DNA of 64,000 nt, from the NCBI GenBank assembly GCA_020466095.1, contig CM035809.1, positions 18,888,430 to 18,952,429 on the forward strand. The letters are read 5' to 3'. This document shows, piece by piece, positions 35,603-46,080 of this stretch; the stretch's first letter is position 1; every line of letters begins with the position of its first letter. Both the position numbers and the translations under genes were made by a program. The notes below the pieces were generated by a model. The model saw only the letters and a program-made list of their open reading frames with translations, did not search any database and was not told the origin of the DNA. The stretch comes from Chlorops oryzae. Taxonomy: Eukaryota > Arthropoda > Insecta > Diptera > Chloropidae.

Positions 35603-36653
35603 TTACGCCACTTTAAAATTGTACGCAAATGTTTTGTTTAACGGATTCATTTTTGAAGTTGAAATTTCGCTATCGCTCCAATTTGATTTTATGTTGCGGT
35701 TCACGCCATCCCATTTAAAAATATTTTGTATGAGCGCAAATGTTTTTAAAAAACTCGTATAGACTGCTTTCCTTGTATCAAAGAATTTTTTTAATACTTC
35801 TCTAATTATAATTGGATTATTTAAAATAACTGACATGTTGCTGAAATCTAATTTTTTAATTAAATTTATAGTCTCATGATATTTTACTCTTTCTTTATTT
35901 TCCTGCGAGGTTAAAGCTGGTACCTTTATTGCGGAATTGTGTAGCCTACTCAGTGGGTTGTCTTTGAAAATTTCCTTTGAATTTTCTTCTTTAACTGACA
36001 CATCATCTTTTATGTTCATTAAACTACCATAACGATTTCTATCGACTTCCTCGTCGAGTTTATAATCTTCCTTACTACCTGACTTTCTATTAACATCAAC
36101 CTCACTGCTGTTAAAAATAGGTACAACTCTTTTTCCGCCAATATTCTTTGGCGATTTGCTTATCAAATCTGGCATAATTCCCTCTTTATGTTCTCCTTTA
36201 TCTCGTAACAATTTTTTGGCACAAGTTGCTACTACTCTTGCTTCATTAGCTTGGACCGTGACTGTCTCTGCACTACAAGTCCTATCGCTAAAATTGGAAA
36301 CCAGAATTGGCAGTGATGCAACTTGTCTATCATTGTTGTAGAAAGATATATCTTTACTGATATTATTTATTATTGACTGCTCTCTAGGCATATCTTTGCC
36401 TAAAAAATTATCCTTTTGCCTCTTTTCTGATTTCTGGTATTGTATAACTAACTTTTCTTCTGCAATATCTTCTTGAGATTCGTTTTCTAATACTGAATCT
36501 TTCGATAAAATGCACAACGATTTTGTCATTAAAACGGACCTTCTTTTTCCCGAGACTACTATTATTAAACAAATTTTCATTTTTTCTCACTATATTGCTT
36601 GTCTTTCTGCAAATATCTTGTTCATTTAACTCATCGAGGAACATTTCATTCAT
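35603..36653 (-). pseudogene. Broken lysine-rich frame downstream of gag in the LTR element
   Basis: Two overlapping frames (36653-36408 and 36580-35603, the latter 325 codons) probably were one reading frame. It is rich in Lys, Glu, Asn and Ser and is mostly hydrophilic. Its place, right after the zinc knuckles, is where protease/pol would start, but I see no catalytic protease triad or reverse-transcriptase motif. Function unknown. Confidence 0.5.
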
Positions 36654-36781
36654 ATCTAATTCCTTTAAATCTGTTGGTTTCTCTTTATATTTTCCTTCTT
36701 TTTCGTTATTCTTTCTTAAATTTTCCTTATTATGAACTAGGTATGGCCTTTGAACTTTGAACTTTACTGTGGCACTCCGGT

Positions 36782-38140
36782 CTACTGGCCTTGACCGGGC
36801 CGCTGGGAGTTTCCCTGACTACTATCTCCTTGCTGTTGCTTACAAAATCTTGCTGTATGCCCAAATTGAGAGCATTTGTAGCACTGTATATCAGTGCGGC
36901 TATTTTCAGGGAAATCCTTTATGAAACTATTCGACCCACTATGTGGTGAAAATTGATGATTGTACGAGTGATTATGATTAAAATTTTCTGTCCTGTTTTG
37001 AATTTCGTCTCTTCTAAACGGTGCTCTATTCAGGAGCTGAATTTCTTGCATATTAAAATTATCTTGCCTTCTTTTACAAAATTTGTTCGTGGCCATTTGT
37101 TTGACATATATTGCAAAATAGATTCCTAAGTCTGCCGAAACAATTACTATCTACATGGCCTCTCCTTCCACAATAAGTGCAAGTTTGTGCATCCGAGCGT
37201 GTGGTCTTGCTATCGATTAAATTGCATTTTCTGCTATATTGATGCCCATATTCAGCACAAAACTCGCAGTAAGGGGTATTCCTTCTCTGCTGGCATATGT
37301 CCCAAGTATGCCCTACTGTCTTGCAAAAAGAACAAATGATTGACTTAGGGGCTGCGGGGAGGCATTGACTCACAAAATGGTTGGAACTAGATTTTATATT
37401 ATATTCAATATGAAGATCTTCAGACTCTTCTGCCAATTTGATTAAATCAGAAATCGGCTTATCCTTATTTGTTTCGAGTCTAATTTGCATATAAGGATCC
37501 CGCACACCAAAAACGAACTTGTTTGTGGCCAGTTTTCTATATTAGCATAGCGCGGATACTGCTTTTGAGGAATTCCACGACTTATTGATAATTTCTTCTG
37601 CCTCATTCAATAGAAACTCCAATTTTCCCCCAAATGCTGACGCTCTATCGGTATCCTGTTGCGCCGCGCCTGCTATTTCTGATCTAATTGTTTCGAGACT
37701 CCTACGCTTTAAGAACTCCCTTTTTATTATGTCACTAAGCTCATCCAGGCTATTAATTGTCCGCAAATTAATTTTTACATAAGCTACGCCAGATAGTCTA
37801 TTTTTTATGCATTTTATAATGTCTCTTATATCGCTGCCATTTACTACGCTTTTCAATAACTCTATTCCTGTCACAAACTTGTCCACTTCCAGGCTTAATT
37901 CTGGGTTATTTGATCCTGAGAAGCAAGGCACAAGGCGAGTAACCTTTTTCATTATCTCATCCGCTTGCACTGGATTATTCATTGTCATTCTTATTGAAGG
38001 CAAACTGCTCGAAACAGAGGGTTGAGACTGAGAATTAGGTGTGTGAATGCAAGGTTCAATTATTTTTATAGATATCTGCTACAATTGATTTCGCATCTAT
38101 TTCTGACTGATATAGAGTCTGTATAAGTTTTTCTAATTCT
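36782..38140 (-). pseudogene. Gag-like region with five CCHC zinc knuckles, frameshifted
   Basis: Frames 38003-37542, 37505-37074 and 37096-36782 follow each other on the minus strand. The first resembles a capsid domain. The next two carry C-x2-C-x4-H-x4/5-C knuckles: CSFCKTVGHTWDIC, CEFCAEYGHQYSRKC, CTYCGRRGHVDSNC, a fourth (CNICQTNGH) split by a frame change near 37085, and CYKCSQFGHTARFC. Five knuckles is more than the usual one or two. At least two frame breaks mean it is decayed or poorly sequenced. Confidence 0.8.
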
Positions 38141-38512
38141 TGTTCCATAGGAAATGTAAATTTGTAAAATATGTTAGTTAAAATTCTGTACTCACCATTT
38201 TCATTGCTCCGTTTGATAACATTTTTCTCAATGTATTGCCAGCGACGAATCTGCTACCGTTGATATTATTACTTATTTATTTTTATGCTTTTGGACTCAT
38301 GAATCTCACTGTTCCGTTCTATTAAAATTATATACAATTTTTTTTTCACAGGATAAAAATTTTTCTCAAAGGAGTGTCGGCAGAGCACGATAAAACGTTA
38401 CTCCTGGATACCTACTATGATTTAACTACCGCATCCGCCTGCGCCGCTAGACACATCAATTTTAGAGCTTCGTTCACCCGGGTCTGATTTTGTCAGGTTT
38501 TAAAACCAAAGA

Positions 38513-39431
38513 CGTTACTTCCACTGGAAGCGGTTGCTTCATTCGATAGTTCGTTATTGACTGCGGCTGATGGTTCGTCTTGCTCGTCATTTAGATTGAT
38601 ATCGGCATAGAGTAACGTCGTCTCCCAGCCAGCTGGCGGTGTACTTAAAAAATAACAACGTAAACGTCCATCGGATAAAGTGCGGAATTGAATATTCGTT
38701 GGAACGAGACTCGATAGATTTGCCAATTGCTTTCGCATATCATTAACTATTGATTTTATTTCGGACCATGTTTTCTTACGTTGCGGCGCAGGCATATTCC
38801 TATCATTATCATCCTCTTCATCATCGGCGTCATCATCATCATCGTCGTCGTCATCATCATCGGCATCGTCATCATCATCATCATCATCATCATCATCGTC
38901 ATCGCAATCGTCATCCTCATCATGTCCATCCGGATGTGGTGGAGTCCCACTTGTCGGCGAGCTAAGATGATTCGAAATGGCACTGGCGGCCGCAACAACT
39001 ACAGCAGCTGCTTCCGCCGTTGTTGCTGTCGCTGCGGCCGCCGCTGCTGTTATGGGCGATGTGAGCGAGTTAATTGCTAGTCCTATCGAGGAGTAAAAAG
39101 CATTCGCTGTTGTTCCGATGCTGGCTATTGAGCCGCCGCCGCCGCCAGCCATTGAATTCGTTGAGCTCGGTGTACTTTGACTGCTGACGCCCGATACACG
39201 TGCCGCAAAGCCGTCAAAGAGATTTACAAACGACGAGGCTGTTGAACTCGAACGTTCAACAACTGATGATGATGATGACGATGATGGTGGTAGCGATGGT
39301 GGCGACTGCGATTGCAGTTTTTGCGCTGTACTGCTCTGTGTGGTGCTGACCGTTGCATTAGGACCAACGCCAGACGGTGAGGGTGGTGATTGTAATCGAC
39401 CACGTTGTTGGGTTACAGTGGAGGAGTCCAT
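38513..39431 (-). pseudogene. Partial second copy of DPP exon 1
   Basis: It repeats the start codon and about 305 residues of the DPP8/9-type N-terminal extension almost exactly. The Asp tract is one residue longer, and one Asp is changed to Glu. It ends abruptly at 38513 within the exon, where LTR-element sequence begins, so it lacks the splice donor and all catalytic exons. It is either a truncated duplicate or the other haplotype of the same locus. Confidence 0.9.
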
Positions 39432-39743
39432 GTTGAGATTGAGATGGGTTGCTGCTGCTTGAAAAGGGTGGCTTTAGTTTTTCGTTCGCATTCTGTGTTC
39501 TTTTGATCTGATTTCGATTACTGGTGATTGTTTTGAGTTCGAGAGGGAACCATGAATTTAATTACGTTCAAATGCACAGTTTAATTACAAACAAGTTGAA
39601 ACAATAAAACTGTGACATGTTGTTATTTCTCCAACTTTTCTAATACCTGAGGCACATATGATACGTCATCCGTCAGCGTTTTCGACTGACGTTAATGAAG
39701 CGATGCACAGTGGGATGGCTTCATGCATTTGAGTTCAATAAGA

Positions 39744-39902
39744 GGCCATTTACACATTAAGACATTTCGATAATGAAACACACTTTTTGTGGGCTAGGGA
39801 CGCACGGGGATGTGGTATGGTAGCGTTGTTCTCTCTTCCTCCTGCCTCCCATGCCATCGAAAATTTGTTTCATTATCGAAATGTCTTAACGTGTAAATAG
39901 CG
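39744..39902. mobile_element. 159-bp TIR element present only in duplication copy 2
   Basis: GGCCATTTACACATTAAGAC is inverted as GTCTTAACGTGTAAATAGCG, with arms of about 36 bp. The copy 1 equivalent (30083-30116) keeps only the left arm. Confidence 0.6.
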
Positions 39903-39914
39903 TATAACTATAAA

Positions 39915-40511
39915 GGTACTTTTAGACGATATGTTTCCATCTCGCCGGTCACACTTATGAAACATGTTTCGAAAACATCCCATTTGAATACATGAGAAAA
40001 AAAGAGAAACAAAGATTGTCTCGGAACATTCAACAAACAACGGTCTCTTCGCACGTTTTTCTCTACTTACACTGCAGCCACACGTTCAATAATTTGCTTT
40101 AAAGTTGAGCACACCTACTGGTTGTCAAAATTCTTTAAAATTGAAGCTATGACGTAAAATTGAAACGGAGCTTGAAAGAAAAATTGAATTCAAGTTGGCG
40201 TTCAAGTTCTAAAAGTGTGTGTGTGTGTGTGTTAGTAAAAATGTTGTGAGTGTATGGGAACTTGAAAGGCAAAAATTGAACGTTTCGCTGCCGTGTTACA
40301 AATTGTTTCAGAACGTGTTTCATACGTGTTTCAACAAAACGCAGTTTGAAGGAAAGTGGAGAGGGGGGAGAGGAATCCACGCTCTCCTCTCTCCCACAAA
40401 CGCCGATTTGTTGAACGATGTTGACGTAGGTGTAAACGGGCGCATATGGAAAAATGGACGGACCGATGTGACAAGTACACATGCAAAAAACATATCGTCT
40501 AAAAGAACCTT
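39915..40511. mobile_element. 600-bp TIR element upstream of DPP (copy 2)
   Basis: The ends GGTACTTTTAGACGATATG and CATATCGTCTAAAAGAACC are inverted. The interior is non-coding with a (GT)n run. Copy 1 retains only parts of it. Confidence 0.45.
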
Positions 40512-41295
40512 AAGGTGTGCTGGTAGAACAAAGGACATATATTTTAATAAAGTTAAGAAGAAATCCCACTGTGCGACGTTTGAACTTGGCACAATTAATG
40601 CTTTGCCATAACAATAGGTACATATCAAATGATTAAACGATTTCACAAATTAACACACTAGCCAGCTGTTAGCTGTCAAACACAATGAGATGTACGTCGA
40701 AAGTTGCTCATTTTTCGTACGTTTCGGTTTGACAGAGACGTTTTGAATATGACAAAGATGAAAAGTCAATAACGGTGCCGGGTGACGTACGACGTATAAT
40801 ATGTGCTATAAATCGCATACAATGCTACAAACGGTACTTCTCACTTATGGGAAAAGTCACTAAGCCCATGATAAAAAATAAATAGATCTAGTCCGATGGC
40901 AAAAAAAAATTCGACTGCGCACTACGTCACAGCAGAACTCAGCTGTTCGATTTGTTTACATTTTGTATGTGATTTGAAGTGTTATTAATGACTTTTTGAA
41001 TCATTTTATTAAAGAAAAATATGTACAGCGAAAAAACACTGTCAAAACAAGACTAAATAACATTGAGAATGTATTTCTCATTTAAGTCGATATGAAAATT
41101 TTGCTCACATCAAATAGGTTCTGACTGTTCACATTACAGAGTATTCAAGCGAAAATTTATGTGTTCATACCACCGGGACTCATATGTCTAGGCTCGACTG
41201 TAATGCTTTAATATTGACAGAATCGTTTAATAAGAGATTCTCAATAACTGCGAGAATAATAATTCTTAGTGTAGAGTCGACATTATTTAAATCTA

Positions 41296-41510
41296 CAGCC
41301 CGATCCTAAATAATCCTGGAAACGTACCCCTGCGGGTTTGAAAAAAATTCTTCCATTTTAGCGCATTGGGACGAGAGTATAATGCAAGCATAAATTTCGA
41401 AAATGTTTCAAGTATTCATTCATCCCAATTCTGAAGAATATTTCACTTTTTTCACTTTTCCACCCAGTTTCTATAGGAATTTGTATTGAAACTAGCGGAA
41501 GAGTGATATA
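41296..41510 (+). repeat. Dispersed CCGATYCTRAATATTC family, copy at 41.3 kb
   Basis: Nearly identical to 31242-31460 because it lies in the segmental duplication. Within the family it is one of the better-preserved copies. Confidence 0.65.
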
Positions 41511-41634
41511 TTATTCAGAATATAGGTAATGTAGAATAGGACTGATTAACTAGAATATCGATCTTGATCTCTGGGATTTTAGTCAAGTTCTTTTGCATAA
41601 TTTTTTAATCATAAAAATAAATCGATTTTTTTTT

Positions 41635-42104
41635 TCAATGCCTTATTTCGAAATCCTTAAATGTAAATTCATTTAATTCTTTTGGATTTCTAAACACCGT
41701 TTTATCAATCCGAGAAGTAGGACTTCCGGTTTTCTCCAACCAGGTTTGCCTATTAAAACGACAAATAGAAATTGCTCGTTCCCGTCAAAAAAAAAAAACA
41801 TGGACTTACATTTGTGCAAATGCCTCTGGAGCGCCTTCGATTTGTCCCTTCACTGTATCATCAGACGTATTCATGCACCAACCTTTGATTCCGAGTGCAT
41901 TGGCTTGACGTTGCGTGTACTAAATAAAATGAAAATATCAGGAAAAAGTTACATCAAATAATTTCAAACTTACCATACGAAACGAAACTCCTGAAAATGT
42001 AATTTTTTCTTATTGATTTTTGTTTTAAATAATTTCAGCAATAATTATGACATACCTTGAACTATGCCGAAAACCTCGAAATCGCAGCTCAAGATTTTCG
42101 ACAT
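41635..42104 (-). CDS. Acyp: Acylphosphatase, four exons including a 17-nt microexon
   Basis: A small cytosolic enzyme that hydrolyses the carboxyl-phosphate bond of acylphosphates. Exons are 42104-42056, 41990-41974 (17 nt), 41919-41810 and 41749-41635. All borders are GT-AG, phases match and the product is 96 residues, the usual family length. It starts MSKILSCDFEVFGIVQ. The microexon GAGTTTCGTTTCGTATG supplies GVSFRM, holding the catalytic Arg of the VQGVxFR loop. Exon 3 has GWCMNTSDDTVKGQIEG with the catalytic Asn, and exon 4 has WLEKTGSPTSRID and ends in FEIRH. It lies between the membrane-protein gene and DPP on the same strand. No single exon is long enough to stand out as an open frame. 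The gene is absent from duplication copy 1. Confidence 0.95.
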
Positions 42105-42181
42105 TGCACCCAAAATCGTTGTTATTTTCATATGAGCAAAAAATATTTATTGAACATATGATTTTCGGCAATGCCAACTTA

Positions 42182-42638
42182 TAGGGCATTTACATATACG
42201 TTTTAGCGCTCCTCGTTTAATCTAAAACGACTAAGTCAAAACGGGGTGTTTACATATGCACATGTCGTTTTGTCATTTTGTGGTTATCTTTTGTTTGCTC
42301 AACACGTGAAATATGAGTGAATATTGTTATTTAGATAAGAAGCAATTATTGAAATTGTGTTCGTTTTCTACATTGGTTGTGGAAACAACCTCAAAATTTT
42401 TAAATTAGAAATTTCAATTACCATATGTCTTGCATTTTTATAGTGATGACACTCAGATTTCGATATTTTTATCAGTTATAAGCAGGATTTATCTTGTTTA
42501 GCTAATTGTTTTAAATTAAAACAGGAAAGTTTCTCGTTTTAGTTTTGTACGATAAAACGGGAAAAATCTAAGTTGTTTTAGACCTAAAACGGGCAAAGTT
42601 ACTAAAACGCGAATAAAACGGCATATGTAAACGGCCTA
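42182..42638. mobile_element. 457-bp TIR element upstream of the acylphosphatase gene
   Basis: The ends AGGGCATTTACATATACG and CGGCATATGTAAACGGCCT are inverted over about 25 bp. The interior repeats AAAACG(G/A) words in both directions. It sits 78 bp upstream of the acylphosphatase start codon, so it may overlap the promoter. Confidence 0.65.
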
Positions 42639-43059
42639 TTAGCCCTTTTCCGGGCTATTTAAGCCCAATGACAAAACAAACAAAAAAAGATTATTTTTAT
42701 AACTTAGATTTTGGTTCGATGCTCCTATTATAAACTAGATTTTGCTCTGGTTGTAGCCTAGATTGGGAATTTCTAGAGTTTTTTGACTTCACTTACTTCG
42801 ATGAAAGTTTTTCTAATATAAAACATTGCCATAAAATTCAAAATAAAACCGCATTTAATAAAATGTAAAATTTTGTATAGTTAATAAAATGGTTCAATTA
42901 ATATAATACAATCACATTTATATATTAAACGGTTCTTGATAGGTCAAATAAAGATATTTAGACAGCCAAAACATAAGATTCAAATGGAGATAGTAAATAT
43001 AGGTTTAAAAAAAAAAAAATGAATAATTTATATTTCTATAATTTATGCCTTATTATTTA

Positions 43060-43990
43060 TTATTTGGCTTGCTGCGCTTCACGTCTGAACTTTTTTTCAA
43101 TATCAAATTTGATCGCTCGATACACAGGCCGTTTGTACTCTAATTGATTGTAATCTCTTCTGGGCGGTTCAAAATTACCCAATTTCTTTCCAATAGTATC
43201 GCGCCAAATCATCGCCAACAATATATAAAGTCCACCAACAATTTTACTCAAGGCATCAATAATTTTTAAAACAATCGGCGTCATAACATGCGTTAGTCGC
43301 GAAAATTCGAACATGAAGCGAATGGTGAAAACCCCAAGAAACCTGATGAAAACTATAGCACCAGACAGCACTGAGAATAACAACAAAGCAATAAACCGTA
43401 TGAACCCCTTAATATTTTCCCTATTTATGTCCTGCTTAAGGAATTCATAGATTGTATATTTTATGGAAACTCCCCAGTCTCGAACGATTTCAATAAAATC
43501 TTCAAATTCAATTTGCTTTGGCGTCACCGCACTAGCCGGATATAATGGCCCGGTTGGTTCATGCAATAATGTGGCTTCATCGCTCTTCTCTGATATTAAT
43601 GGTGTGGTTGGTGCGGCGGCGGCACTAAAGCTCTTTCGATGTCGCATTGGCGTAGCAAATGGAGAGATCTCATCCTCGATTTCTCGTACCATTTTTAATT
43701 TGAGTATAATTTCTCGCTGGCGGAAACGTAGACTCTTTATGCTAAACCAATACTCTCCAAATGCTAGCTCTTCTAGTTCAACCCAAATGCAGGTTTCTAA
43801 GCATTTCCCGCTAGGAAACATCGTACCACTCAATGAGCCATGAGTAATACCAATCCACATATTTGACTGATTTCCATAAAATAACTGAAGTCGACTACCT
43901 ATGTCTAAAAGAAGTTTCTCCAACTGTCGTTCAGTTCGCTGTAATGTTATTACATCGCGATAGTCATCTATTCACAGTCGCGAACTTTAT
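43060..43990 (-). CDS. Unrecognised membrane protein, 3' exon(s)
   Basis: A long open frame ends at TAA (43062-43060). It can be entered at a splice acceptor (CTGTGAATAG, near 43968); the in-frame stretch has no early ATG, so at least one upstream exon is missing from my model. In order: a coiled, charged start (TLQRTERQLEKLLLDIG), a segment with SLRFRQREIILKLKMVREIE, a low-complexity linker with AAAAPTTP, and an amphipathic stretch (FIEIVRDWGVSIKYTIYEFL). Then come two or three hydrophobic helices (FIRFIALLLFSVLSGAIVF and GGLYILLAMIW among them) and a basic tail ending EAQQAK. A short intron may lie around 43790-43850. I cannot name the family; a role in an internal membrane is possible but unproven. 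Its 3' end is repeated at 31567-31637. Confidence 0.75.
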
Positions 43991-46080
43991 TTCAACAGAA
44001 CTCAGGCCGTTCCTCTTGAGGCTAGCTTTGTTTGGGTTGTCTCTTCGTTGTAATAATGCTCTGTTTGTGATAATTTATGTTCTGCAAGAGACTCAAGGCA
44101 ATTAACATACATTAGGCGACATAGCTTCTGAATTCAAATGGGTCTTCTTACCCCTGACTTTGGCTGAAGACTACCTTCGTTCTGCTGTGTGATTAGCACA
44201 TGTCATTTCGGTTTTAAATAACATCAATATATTTATAATTCTAATAAGGTCTTGACAATTCGACACTTAAATGGTCAAATTACTACACTTGCGACTTGTG
44301 ACCGAAGCATCGTCACACCGATTATTTCATGGCATTATGCATCTGTCAAAGTCGTAGATTTACAATATACATAATAATAATGTCACTCAGCCGTTTCATA
44401 ATTTTGTCTTTTCGACACATCTTGGGACCACACTTTAAGCACAAAATGAGCATTTTTCACTTAGGTACTCACACAAAAGATTTACTACACTTGCTCTTTT
44501 TATGCATCTCCGATAAGCATCTCTTTATAACGGGCATATGTCCAAATTCTGTGACAATATAGAATAGTATGTTGACAATTCATTAACACTTCGACAATGT
44601 TGCACAAAAAAATCACCGAGACGGTGTGAGGGAGGTGAAAAATTGTATGGACCATGGCACTTTCACCACACAGATTGGACATTCAACAAAAGCAATACAG
44701 TCGCAAAAAAGTTTAGACTTTCACCAAAACGCGTGTACATTCAATGCCAGTATCACTAACACACAGTCAAGAACAAATTTCAAGTCCCCACAGCTATCAG
44801 TCGTTTTCAGTCGCACTCATTTCGACTATTCTCTCTGTCGTATTCGCTCTTATGTATTCTTATCAAGCCTGACAAGCAAATTTTAAAAATAAATGAGATA
44901 CTTGTAACTTGTAGTATTGTATGTTGCCAATGGAGACCGAAAGATGGCAATTTATGTCTTGCAATATTGCTTGCCATGAAGTCGACAATGGGCGCCATTT
45001 TGGATGTTTGACAGCTGAAATTCATTTTTCAGAAGAATTCGATGTGTTTACATCGTAGCGAGAAGTGTTATGTTTCGGATATTTTCAAATTACTACATAA
45101 TAATTTTTACCCTTTGAATATTTTTTTGGAATGAATGTCATTAAAACACTTAAAACTAAAGCGTTTTTAACTAATAGGAAAGAAATATTAAAACCAATAA
45201 AAGAATGAAATTCAAAAATTTAAGTAAGTAATTACAAGTAATAATCATATTTTCATGACCCAAAAGGAAGATGAACTCAATATTAATAGCATTTCAATGA
45301 CAACCAAGGCGCGTGCGCAATGTATTAACTTCATTAATGCCGATGGCATAACATAAACAAACCCACCCTGGCAATATTTCCAATGGTAAGACATGAATTC
45401 GACAGATGGCATGCCATAAAAAAATTTCATGTCGAGATGCCGGGTTAAGACGGCATTTACACACTCACGATAGTGTCAATAGGGCCCTTTATACGGTCAT
45501 ATATGTTCGTGGATTTGTTGGGTATGATGAAAAGTATGTGTGTGTAAACGAAAAAAAGCAAGTTCACAACATGCTCGCCGGTTTTCAAAAAATTTGATTT
45601 TTCTTTCGGTGTGACGAACAAGCTTTATAATGTAAATGGCTGCATCATGACACATTATATATCTAACATTTCGTCAGTCAATTTAAAGTAGTTCTTCAAC
45701 ATTTCGTGTCACAACTGAATAATGCTAAACTTAGAACAATGACAGTTCTATGACATGTTGTCATGAACACATATATTTTATGACATTTACATGTAAGTGC
45801 GTAAATACATGCAGCCCTAAACATCGCTTCACATTTATCATCATATGCGTTCGAGGAGAGACGCATAGCAGGCAGCGGAAATCTTTTGTTCCCAACGCAT
45901 AAAATGCTAATTCTTTGATGCTAATTAGTAAAGCTTGAAAAAACGCGTGCAATTTACATTTGCTCAATATTTTGTCATGAGCGAAAGGTTCGAATGTCCT
46001 TCGCAAAAACTTTGTTTATTTTTTTTTTGCATGCTTTTGAATTTTCCTTTATAGCTTTAATAATTTATTCGAAATTGATT
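43991..46080. other. Gene-free sequence
   Basis: Short frames here have no protein-like pattern or splice context that I trust. A GGCATTTACACACTC word near 45453 resembles ends of local inverted-repeat elements. Upstream exons of the minus-strand membrane-protein gene could lie here, but I could not identify them. Confidence 0.5.

Larger units (their letters stand above)
31638..38512 (-). mobile_element. Damaged LTR retrotransposon (minus orientation)
   Basis: A 3' LTR (31638-32283) with TGTTGT..ACAACA ends is followed immediately by a purine tract on the element strand (32284-32297). Gag-like frames with zinc knuckles lie at 36782-38003. A further lysine-rich frame, broken in two, spans 35603-36653. 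I find no reverse transcriptase, RNase H or integrase motif and no 5' LTR. A 1,675-bp TIR element (33551-35225) interrupts it. The upper border is only the point where DPP-like sequence resumes, at 38513. Confidence 0.8.
38513..43116. repeat. Segmental direct duplication, copy 2 (more complete)
   Basis: It matches 28848-31637 and holds about 1.44 kb more, including the acylphosphatase gene. It also contains inverted-repeat inserts that are absent or partly deleted in copy 1 (39744-39902 and 39915-40511). Confidence 0.9.

Noticed and set aside
40147..40646. Overlapping frames of 108-130 codons on both strands
   Set aside because: They lie inside an inverted-repeat insert, lack protein-like composition and are broken in the other copy of the duplication.
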